Below, piece by piece: positions 18,271 through 26,448 of a stretch of 26,448 nt of DNA. The DNA comes from Pleurobrachia bachei. Lineage: Eukaryota > Ctenophora > Tentaculata > Cydippida > Pleurobrachiidae. Each line of letters opens with the position of its first letter. The first letter of the stretch is position 1. The stretch covers positions 72,517 through 98,964 of the forward strand of contig AVPN01000066.1 in the NCBI GenBank assembly GCA_000695325.1, given 5' to 3'. Both the position numbers and the translations under genes were made by a program. Below the pieces are notes generated by a model. It saw only the letters and a program-made list of their open reading frames with translations. It was not told the origin of the DNA and did not search any database.

Positions 18271-19291
18271 CATAGGTCTGCCTGATCAGTGGTCAAGAAC
18301 AGTTATTAGCCCGTTCTAGGAGGAACATTTCAGGGGATTCTTAATTAATTAACTCTGAAGATCTTCAGACAGTTGATTCCAGTTTCGAAACCACAACTAT
18401 ATCCTTCAGACAGTTGATTTTAATTTATGACCCTTGAAGACGCAAATTTATGTTGTATTTGTCAGGCCAATGGTCTGACAGTGTTGTATGAACTTTCTCG
18501 TGTTTCTAATAGCACTGCTATGCAAGCTAATTTACATGGGGTGTGGTACCACGACCAGTAATGATACTGAGAGAGAAAGAATTATGCTGAGAGAGAAAGA
18601 GTGTGTGGTTTGTGGTACAGGGAGATAGTTTGTGGAACATTTCCAATTTGGTTAGCTGAAAATAACCCCAATTTAAATTGATTTTAAATACGGTTTGTCT
18701 CGAGATGTGTGGTACAACATAAAACAGAATTGCTATATCTCTCTCTCTCTCTCTCTCCGTTTTCTGTACAGCCTTCTCTTAGCACCGTTTACATCACTTT
18801 TGTAATTGATAAAAGCACACACAAACACAAGATAATCTCTCTCTTTCACAGTGGCAAAAAATTAACAAGCAAATGAAACATTTTCGTTTCATGAGTATTT
18901 CAGAGCTCCGCTGATTTCGAATATATATAATAATTAAGTACACAGTACACGGACAGATACACACACAAACAGATTGACAAACACACACTTTCAGAACTAT
19001 ATTATCTACTTCGTGTTCTGAACGACCAGCGTTCATATTAAATGTTCAATATTCATTAAACTGTAAAAAGTCTGCACAATCAAATTTAATTTTCAAATTA
19101 TTAAACTCCATGCAAGCGTCGTCAAATTATCTAATCAAATAATAAGGAAAAAAGAAATTTACATGTCCAGTTTTGTCTCAGTCCTCAAGTTGTCAAGGTC
19201 AGACGGGGGCCTCCTGTATACACAACATAACTCTAAAGAGCTTCACCGCCTCCATCAGAGTCTCACCATATTCCCCACATTCCCCCACAAC
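18271..19291. other. convergent intergenic region (3' ends of unknown gene and SGSM)
   Basis: About 1 kb between two convergent stop codons. It contains TTAATTAATTAA (18341-18352), the 14-bp palindrome CTGAAGATCTTCAG (18355-18368), a 16-nt direct repeat CTTCAGACAGTTGATT (18363-18378 and 18404-18419), a CT dinucleotide run (about 18738-18757) and AT-rich DNA toward 19150. No ORF of note. Both 3' UTRs must lie here. Confidence 0.6.
19085..19090 (-). terminator. possible polyadenylation signal ATTAAA for the SGSM gene
   Basis: On the minus strand an ATTAAA hexamer lies about 200 nt past the SGSM stop codon in AT-rich sequence. It is a common variant signal, but such hexamers occur often by chance in AT-rich DNA. 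Confidence 0.3.
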
Positions 19292-22107
19292 TCAACTATC
19301 AATAAGGGTCTGTAGCCGGAAGACCAGTTGCCGGGCGCTACTAAGAATCTTCTTCCCATCATGTCTCTCCGCCATTTCGTTGAAAAACTTGATAATATCG
19401 GTAAAGTCCATGTTATTATCAAGAATGATATCCCGGTAGTGCTCCACCAGAGCCAGAGCTATGAAGTGGGTAAAGTGGTCTGAGGTGGTCTGATACGCAG
19501 CCCATATACCCTCCCAAACCCTAAACACATCTTCATACTCCAGTTCCCGTTTGAAATCCAACAAGAACCACCGATAGGAAAAGTAAAAGTGGGAGTAATC
19601 GCCATTCTGGTGCATGTGCTCAAACAGCTCGCTATCCAAGATCTGGATCAGGGATCTCATATTCGCGAAGTGGGCATCCATTTGGCCTCCGTGGGGGAAG
19701 TTCATGGTCATTCTGCCCATGAGGTTCCTGAAGCACGTGAAGGCTAGCGGTTCATCATCGAGGATAACCAATAGGGGAGCGAGGATATCACACATACCCT
19801 GGAGGTACCCTATCTCGAGGTTCTCCCACACATAACTACACATGATCCGGCGGAGTCGGGCCAAATTGTCATCCGTAAAGAAGTAGTAGTTCCGGTCACA
19901 CCTCTGGACATCTTTATCAATACGGTGAAAGTTTAGATCCACAAGAGCTATCATCTCGTCCGTATACTCTACACCATCGATGGTAACTGCGATTGGGGGG
20001 CTAATGGGCCCGTTAGTGGGTAGTGGATCACTGGTTTGGTCTTCCAACTCTTGATATTCAACAGACTGCTCCTGGACAGGGGTCAGATAAGCCTCACTAG
20101 CGGGGGAAGTCAGCCCACTCCGGGTGATGGGTTCAGCAAGGTGGTGGTCCACATGATCCTCTCCCTCCTCAACACTGTTTGCATCCCCATTCCCCTCCTC
20201 CTCCCTCACCTCCTCCCCCTCCTCAGTGGGGGATACTCTGGCCTGATCGGATAGCGGGGTAAACTTGCTCTTCGAGTTGGAGTAAATATAGCTCTCTACC
20301 TTGGTCCAAACCACGACAATCTTGTTATACTCAGTCTCTGCAGACGAATCTTTCTCCTTCCGAATATCAGGGGTGTCTCCTATACAGTGGTGACCCAGCA
20401 AATACCTCCACACCTCAGGCCTCAGCTCCGCCTCAACCCCTCCGTGGTAGGTGTAAAACATGAGTTGCTGACCATCTGTAACTATTCCTTCCTCGTTGTG
20501 GAGAGAGGCCCACACCTCACGAGTTATCCCTGATTCTAGATGGGGGTATTCCACTTGCTTAGCCGGGTACACCATACTGGAGAGATGCCGCCTGACCTCG
20601 GATAGGTGTCGACAGTACGCTAACCAACCGTAGAAGGCCCTTGATAATATCTGATATCTCATGGTCTGACACACCTCTCCAATCCTGGTTGGTAAATGGA
20701 ACTCCTCTATTTCCGAACTGTTGATTGATATCGTTTCCTCACTCCCATCTTCCTTCGTCTTCTTCCCCTTAATCTGATCAGAGTTTATGCTCTGGGTACT
20801 CCCGATGCTATCCCGTTTCCTCTTAGCGTCAGCCCGGGCATCCTCGGGAGACAGAACAGGCTGGGCATTCACTTGAAACACGAAGAAACTCGTCTGTTTG
20901 ACGGCATGTCGCTTCTTATCAGACCGCTGTGGGAAGGTGCCCATTGGGGTCAGGTATACGCCCAGAGTGGGCTCCATACTGAACCCCTCGGACACAAGAC
21001 CGGTTTCAAGGTTGGTCAGGAAGTCCACGAGGGAGGTCTGGGTGGGGAAGAGAACGGGAGGCCGCTGGACCCCATCGTGACCTATGAAAACGACACTACC
21101 CTCCTTTTCGTAGGGGTGAGCGTGGATGTATGCCACCTCCTCTAGGTAGACCACCCAGCTGTAGTCCCAGTAGAATGTCGGGTCCCGGTGGTGATCAACA
21201 AACCTGGTTGGGAGGGGAGATATGTTAGAGATATTATCCTCGATATATGTCAGGAAATTAAGTTAGAAAAACCATCAGTTTATCAAAAAGAAAAACCCCA
21301 CAACAAATAGAAAGTTTCTGCCGGAGCTGTTTACCTGTTACTCATCCACTTCATAAAGAACGTTTTCCCAGACTGGTGAAGGGCTAGGTACCCCGTCTGG
21401 TAGTCCCCCTCTGGTTTCTGTACAGTCACATTGTTCTTCCCGAATAGTAGCACTGAGTTGGTATTCTGATAGAGAGAGGCAACCAAACTCCGAGTATGGC
21501 ACGCCGAGGGATCGTTTTCCGTGACAAAATGCAGGGCACTAGGTGTACACACGGTTAGCGAGGAGTTGGGGTGTTTCAGGTGACGTGGCTGGTCTCCCTT
21601 TGCCATTTGCCGCTCCAACAACTCAGAAGCCGGGGGATCGCTCCAAAAGTGGTCCGGTGTTTTGGTTTTAGTGTAGTCCAGGGCTATCAGGCCACTGAGA
21701 AGGTCAAGGAAGAGGTTACCAGTCACGGGGTTACGTATCAGTGAGTCATCGTGATACAACTTGGTACACTGCTGTGTCACACTCTTCACAATATCAACTA
21801 TGGTTTTCTCGATCAGAGCCAGTCGGATCCAGTTGTAACGGGGAGTATGTCCGATTAAACTCCTTGATTTAGCTACCGAGTTTTCCTTCCTAAAACCCGC
21901 TCTCTTCAGTGTATCAGCGGCTATTTCATCATGTTTAGCGAGGGTGGTAAGTAGGACCATAGAGAGAGGGGTGCTACTGAGAGATACCCCGGGTTTCTTG
22001 AACCCGTGTACCAAACACTGTTCCATTATAATACACAGGGATGCAATGGTGGCACTGTCCTCGTGTATGAACTTCTTGGTGACACTCTCCTCCATCAGCA
22101 GCTTGAT
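19292..22107 (-). CDS. SGSM1/2-like: small G protein signalling modulator (SGSM1/2-like), RUN-TBC RabGAP
   Basis: Two exons: 22107/22095-21335 and 21203-19292, joined in phase 2 (AACAG|gtaaac, ccaaccag|G). Exon 1 encodes the RUN domain (MEESVTKKFIHEDSATIASL; LIALDYTKTKTPDHFWSDP) and the VLLFGKNNVTVQ stretch typical of SGSMs. Exon 2 continues with the PH-like Rab-binding region (TFYWDYSWVVYLEEVAYIH; DGVQRPPVLFP), MRYQILSRAFYGWLAYCRHL, and a split TBC domain. The catalytic fingers are present: IDKDVQR (Arg finger) and GYLQGM (Gln finger). The end HFANMRSLIQILDSELFEHM...NNMDFTDIIKFFNEMAERH matches vertebrate SGSMs very closely. SGSMs bind Rap and Rab GTPases and act as RabGAPs in traffic and signalling. 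About 890 residues against 1000-1150 in vertebrates, with a shorter linker. EIK before the first ATG resembles EVK in human SGSM1, and an in-frame TAA precedes it, so a short upstream coding exon may be missing. Confidence 0.93.
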
Positions 22108-22192
22108 CTCTTAGAACTCAGCTCGATCGTCCACGAGGGCGAGAGGACGCAGGTAGACTTTGACCAGAGGTTTGAGAATAGTTTGATGGGGG

Positions 22193-22199
22193 TTATATA
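22193..22199 (-). promoter_or_regulatory. possible TATA box upstream of SGSM
   Basis: TATATAA on the minus strand, about 100 nt upstream of the ATG at 22095. It would suit a transcription start near 22165 with a short 5' UTR. The alternative is a 5' UTR exon within the upstream repeat. Confidence 0.35.
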
Positions 22200-22452
22200 G
22201 TTAGCATAGTTTAGGGGATAAAAGGGGAGGGGGTTAGAATGTAGGGTAGCCGGTAGAATATAGGGGATGTTGCAGAATGATATTTTCGGTAGCAGCTGAC
22301 ATCATCAGTATACCATTATTATAGGTTGCATAGAGAATTGGTGTGGCGGTAGTTTAGTAGTAAAGTGAGCAGAGAAGTGCAGTTATATTATCGAAAGTGG
22401 GTACATGGGGTTGGTGGGAGTGTATAGCACCAGACTAACGATCCCGGTAGAG

Positions 22453-22467
22453 AGTGAGAGAGAGAGA

Positions 22468-22500
<33 letters not shown>
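22453..22500. repeat. (GA)n tract bordering the 1.1-kb repeat
   Basis: GA dinucleotide run with GTGA interruptions directly before GCACGTGC. The same arrangement, a GA run followed by GCACGTGC, borders the second repeat copy at about 25330-25357. Confidence 0.95.
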
Positions 22501-23598
22501 GCACGTGCCGCTAACACATAGCTCCCTTGACAAATGCTAGCCTTGTTATAGGGTGTGGTCACATCACTATAACACTATGTTACACTAAATTAAGTAAGAA
22601 TGTTACACAAAGAGAGGAGTTCGAGAAAAAAGGGTTGGCACCGAGGGATGGTAACAAAACAAAAACTTACCTTTAAATCGTTTTACACTACACTACACGC
22701 ATCTTGATGGACGATTCATACTCGCTGCTAGCTACAAAGCGGAAAACTGGTGTAACTGGAGGTAAGTTGAGAGAAGAGCGGTAGGAGGGGAAAACGAGAG
22801 AGAGAGAGAGAGCAAGCAAGATTGGTAAAGAGGGAATTATTAAAGTAAGTTGAGAGACGAACATGGAAAAGAGAGTGAAGTAGAAGATCTGAGAGAGAGA
22901 GAGAGAGAAAGAAAGAAAAGGAAGAGAGATAAAATAAGAACGTTCCATGCAAGAATACTGTAATCACTTGAAACTAATTACACATTCTAATGACACATCT
23001 ACATTTCCCGCATTTCCTCTCGAATATATAATTTATACAAAACCGGCACGACATCTTGACTTCCGCAAGATGAGAACAGATGGGATATAGAAGGAAGGGA
23101 ATTGAAGAAAGAGAGAGAGAGAGAACGAGAGAGATAAAGCAAGGGAGAGAGAGAGAAAGATAGAGAGAACGGAATAAAAGCCTAATAATGTGAAGAGAGA
23201 TGCGGAAAATAAGGAAAGTGAGACGAGATATTTTCGCGCTCCTTGACAGCAAAAACGCTGGCTATTGCACCTGGTGTATTGCACCCCCTACTGCAATCAA
23301 CAAATCACACGCGAGCTCACACAACAAGACCTCTATCCTCCCCTCTCTTTCTCTCTCACCCCATCTCTATTTCTCTCTATAGATTCACAATAATGATATT
23401 GCAGCATCTCGTCTCACACATGAGCACAAAACGCAAAGCACTCTGCGTGCACAGAGGACAGAAAGAGAAATCAGATAGAGGGGGAGAATCAGAGAGAGAG
23501 ACAACAGAACAATCGACGAGAGAGGGAGAGAGAAAGGAGAGAGAGCGGGAGAGAAAGGAGGGAGGGAGAGAGAAAGGAGAGAGAGAGAGAGAGTGTGT

Positions 23599-23640
<42 letters not shown>
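22501..23640. repeat. 1.1-kb direct repeat, left copy
   Basis: Matches 25357 to the window end over its whole length with scattered substitutions and small indels, mostly in the GA runs. It starts at the palindrome GCACGTGC and runs into a long (GA)n tract. It contains a strong minus-strand donor (TTTAAAG|GTAAGT, exon end near 22674) preceded by sequence with stops in all frames, so any exon here is non-coding. It lies upstream of the SGSM gene. It may be a duplicated promoter or leader exon, or a dispersed repeat. Confidence 0.9.
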
Positions 23641-23666
<26 letters not shown>

Positions 23667-23672
23667 AGGATA
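23576..23672. repeat. (GA)n tract at the end of the left repeat copy
   Basis: A long GA run with GTGTGT and AAAG interruptions. The equivalent tract in the other repeat copy forms the end of the window. Confidence 0.95.
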
Positions 23673-23825
23673 GTGAAATAGTGAGTGTCATGGAGAATAT
23701 TTTGTCGCAGGGGGAGAGATTGTACTAATTGTAGAGTTTCAAAGTGAGAATAATACCGAGATAGAAGAAGGGAGAGTTAGAGAAAGACAGAGATAGTGAG
23801 AGGGCCCCTCGCGTTTTCAATTAGG

Positions 23826-24578
23826 TTAAATATGGTAAAAGTTGGACAAGCACGTCAAGGGTAGAACTGTTGCTCTACATATGGGGCATTGGGAGCTAGC
23901 GATTGCAGCTCTGTGCAGACAATCCCAACAACCAATGTGTCCACAGGGTGTAGTCGTGATCTGTCCTATAGCAACCAACTCAGAACACACAATACACGTC
24001 AGACCTGACGGTGGAGGTAGAGCAATATTCACAGTTTCTAGCTCCTTTTTACATCCCTCTCTCCGTTTTAGAGCGGTGAGTAGCTGCAGAGCAGCGTTAG
24101 CTAAGTCCAGTATCACGATCACATGAAAAGGATGGATCTTTGGCGTGGGGCCAAGGCGGCCATTTTTAATACCAAGTATGCCTTGTGATAGTTGAAAGCC
24201 CTTCAGATACGCAAGGATGGTAATGGGTGATGATAAATGTTCCATGGCCCATTTAAAGGCAGGATGGATGTTGTTTAGAGTTGAGAGGAGTGACGTCAGT
24301 GTCTGTAACAACACAAATACCGCTCTTGTCCCTTTAGAAGGGGGCTGTCCTGCTGCAGTAAGAGGCACCATCTGATTACCCTCCTCTCCCAGAGTCAGCA
24401 ACCCTCGACCGCTTGTGAACCCATAATACAATGCTGTACCAAGTACGCTCTCGTTCAGTAACCCCGGGAGTCGTCTGGCAGTGGGTGTCAGGAGGGTAGA
24501 TACTTTGGATATCTCATCAGTATCCCTTTCCGCCGCACTGAATAGTTGGCCAACTGTCGGACGTGTGGTGGGAAACAT
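23826..24578 (-). CDS. PEX10: peroxisome biogenesis factor 10 (PEX10), RING E3 ligase
   Basis: A 250-residue peroxin. The N-terminal part has the PEX10 pattern: a RDTDEISKV start helix and LGTALYYGFTSGRGLLTLGEE, which matches the Y-x-GLTTL..-TLGEEY signature of PEX10 family members. The middle is hydrophobic (TRAVFVLLQTLTSLLST; FHVIVILDLANAALQLLTAL), consistent with the membrane segments. The C-terminal C3HC4 RING has Cys195, Cys198, Cys212, His214, Cys217, Cys220, Cys231 and Cys234 (CIVC, PCGHIGCWDC, CPIC), complete for two zinc ions. With PEX2 and PEX12 it forms the peroxisomal-membrane ubiquitin ligase that recycles the import receptor PEX5. Human PEX10 is 326 residues, so this copy is compact. 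The ATG is preceded by a tttgtag acceptor-like site 6 nt upstream, so a 5' UTR intron is likely. Confidence 0.88.
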   Translation of the reverse strand: MFPTTRPTVGQLFSAAERDTDEISKVSTLLTPTARRLPGLLNESVLGTALYYGFTSGRGLLTLGEEGNQMVPLTAAGQPPSKGTRAVFVLLQTLTSLLSTLNNIHPAFKWAMEHLSSPITILAYLKGFQLSQGILGIKNGRLGPTPKIHPFHVIVILDLANAALQLLTALKRREGCKKELETVNIALPPPSGLTCIVCSELVAIGQITTTPCGHIGCWDCLHRAAIASSQCPICRATVLPLTCLSNFYHI

Positions 24579-25356
24579 GCAAACCTACAAACACACACAG
24601 ATCTACACAAAAGTAGAAGGTAGACCCGCCGCGCTTCCCTGCTGTACTTTCTAATGAAGGGGCGATCCGCGCGTTACTGTGTAGTGAGCCGGTCTGTGTA
24701 GTGTATTAAAGGAGTTCTCTGGCCAGACGGTGTAGCAGTGGTTAGAGTCGGCTATTATCCGGCCGTTAGCGGTCTTGGAACATATGCCTAGAGAGGGAGG
24801 GAGAGGAAATGAGTAAGAGGATGGTGTAAAAGTAGACTGGGAAATAGTGGCTCTGTGAGAGGGGAGGTAGGCCCCGAACTAAGGAGAGAGTGGGTGATGA
24901 TGGGGTAAATTGGGTTTGGTAAATAGTAGAGTCGATAAGTAGATCTTACCCTCTCAATTGTTCCAGTTTTTGTCACATCTGTTTGGAGCTTCGACACGAC
25001 CTCTAAACAGGTGTTACTTTTTCACAAACTGTTTTCATCATGGTGTAATCAGCACTTGAAATGTTGTTGATCATAACAAAAACCCGACTAATTTTTTTCA
25101 ACTTGGGGTAAAACCATGGGTGTCAAAAGTTAGCTCTAGGTCCCCTGAGTAACCATCCGGAGACTCTAAGAGATATTTCAAGCCGTTCTCCCGTAATCAT
25201 TAATGCCGGTGGAGAGAATATGTGTGTACGTGCGCTAAATGCCCACGACTACTACCTAAACTTTATTGTATACGTTAATGTGTGTCTCTCTCTTTTCTCC
25301 CCCTGGAGAGAGATAGTTATCTCGCGCGGGAGAGAGAGAGAGAGAGAGAGAGGGGG
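24579..25356. other. PEX10 upstream region; no gene recognised
   Basis: Contains the tRNA-like stretch at 24731-24780, short GA-rich sequences and otherwise unremarkable DNA. If PEX10 uses a leader exon in the right repeat copy (donor near 25530), this is its first intron. Confidence 0.5.
24731..24780 (+). repeat. possible tRNA-derived SINE head
   Basis: TGTAGCAGTGGTTAGAGTCG closely follows the A-box pattern TRGCnnAGTGGTTAGAGC of tRNA genes and tRNA-derived SINEs. The expected B box some 40 nt later is poor (GGTCTTGGAAC against GGTTCGAATCC), and I see no cloverleaf or poly-A/T end. At best it is a decayed fragment. Confidence 0.3.
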
Positions 25357-26407
25357 GCACGTGCCGTTAACACATAGCTCCCTTGACAATGGCTAGCCTG
25401 GTTATAGGGTGTGGTCACATCACTATAACACTATGTTACACAAAATTAAGTAAGAATGTTACACAAAGAGAAGAGTTCGAGAAAAAAGGGTTGGCACCGA
25501 GGGATGGGAACAAAACAAAAACTTACCTTTAAATCGTCTTACACTACACTAAACGCATCTTGATGGACGAATCATACTCGCTGCTAGCTACAAAGGGGAA
25601 AACTGGTGTAACTGGAGGAAAGTTGAGAGAAGCGGTAGGAGGGGAAAACGAGGGAGAGAGAGAGGTAAGCAAGAAAGATTGGTAAAGAGGGAATTATTAA
25701 AGTAAGTTGAGAGACAAACATGGAAAAGAGAGTGAAGTAGAAGATCTGAGAGAGAAAAAAGAAAGAGAGATAAAATAAGAACGTTCCATGCAAGAATACT
25801 GTAATCACTTGAAACTAATTACACATTCTAATGACACATGCACATTTCCCGCACTTCCTCTCGAATATATAATTTATACAAAACCGGCACGACATAGCCT
25901 TCCGCATGAGATGAGAACAGATGGGACAGAGAAAGAGAGAGAGAGAGAGAGATAGAGAGAGAATAAAATGAAAGCCTAATAGTGTGAAGAGAGATGCGGA
26001 AAATAAGGAAAGTGAGACCGCAGAGAGACGAGATATTTCCACGCTCCTTGACAGCAAAAACGCTGGGTTTTGCACCTGGTGTATTGCACCCCCTGCAATC
26101 AACAAATCACACGCGAGCTCACAACAAGACCTCTCTATCCTCCCCTCTCTATCTTTCTCTCTCTCTCTCTCTCTCACCCCATCCCTATTTCTCTCTCTAT
26201 AGATTCACAATAATGATATTGCAGCATCTCGTCTCACACATGAGCACAAAACGCAAAGCACTCTGCGTGCACAGAGGACAGAAAGAGAAATCAGATAGAG
26301 GGGGAGAATCAGAGAGAGAGACAACAGAACAATCGACGAGAGAGGGAGAGAGAGCGGGAGAGAAAGGAGGGAGGGAGAGAGAAAGGAGAGAGAGAGAGAG
26401 AGTGTGT

Positions 26408-26448
<41 letters not shown>
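25357..26448. repeat. 1.1-kb direct repeat, right copy (cut by window end)
   Basis: Partner of 22501-23640, offset by about 2.85 kb, in the same orientation, on the other side of PEX10. The minus-strand donor TTTAAAG|GTAAGT is conserved (exon end near 25533). The window stops inside the terminal GA tract, so the true end is unknown. Confidence 0.9.

Noticed and set aside
20036-21145. Plus-strand open frames of 60-90 codons
   Set aside because: Antisense shadows of the SGSM exon, with no supporting motif.
22560-22700. Possible spliced-leader RNA gene (donor followed by a T-run)
   Set aside because: There is no clear Sm site or stem-loop series, only two copies, and the same donor is explained by an ordinary leader exon.
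22688-23728. Several open frames in the left 1.1-kb repeat (Ser/Leu-rich or Arg/Glu-rich)
   Set aside because: They arise from GA/CT runs, do not keep frame between the two repeat copies and contain no recognisable domain.
1-26448. CRISPR arrays, retroelements, complete transposons, rRNA or tRNA genes
   Set aside because: No spaced direct-repeat array, reverse transcriptase, integrase, transposase, capsid gene or intact tRNA cloverleaf was seen on either strand.

Overview
The window is nuclear DNA from an animal. Its genes have GT/AG introns with pyrimidine-rich acceptors, and the protein set is metazoan: a class A GPCR, an SGSM-type RUN-TBC protein, ASCC2, PEX10, an AADAC/HSL-family esterase, BTB proteins and a PDZ protein. 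The compact layout, short introns, many (GA)n tracts and strongly diverged GPCR fit an early-branching animal such as a placozoan, sponge or cnidarian. The exact group is a guess.

Layout, left to right. All genes but one lie on the minus strand. (1) 272-3890: five exons of a coiled-coil + PDZ protein, all joined in phase 0; its 3' end lies beyond the left edge. (2) 4188-7673: ASCC2, containing a tandem in-frame duplication of 413 codons with one stop codon at the junction. (3) 8011-9264: a single-exon membrane esterase. (4) 9265-9914: a probable promoter region with palindromes. (5) 9915-16947: an eight-exon class A GPCR. Its large fifth intron holds two intact same-strand BTB genes (12469-13485 and 13916-14947), and its last three exons are duplicated in tandem (9915-11288 and 11289-12639). 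(6) 17329-18270, plus strand: a 313-residue protein I do not recognise. (7) 19292-22107: SGSM1/2-like RUN-TBC RabGAP. (8) 23826-24578: PEX10, flanked by two copies of a 1.1-kb non-coding repeat (22501-23640 and 25357 to the window end).

The genes do not form one pathway. ASCC2 acts in ubiquitin-dependent alkylation repair and ribosome quality control, PEX10 in peroxisome import, SGSM in Rab/Rap signalling, and the esterase in ER lipid hydrolysis. The theme of the window is recent local tandem duplication. The most interesting case is ASCC2. The duplicated piece begins with AAG|GTGAAC, so splicing from the first copy of that site to the second would remove one whole copy plus the junction stop. 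That would restore a 748-residue protein of normal ASCC2 length. It matches the proposed route of intron birth by tandem duplication of an exonic AGGT. Two cautions apply: in a very heterozygous genome, tandem copies that differ mostly at silent sites may come from unequal exchange between haplotypes, or from an assembly that joined two haplotypes.
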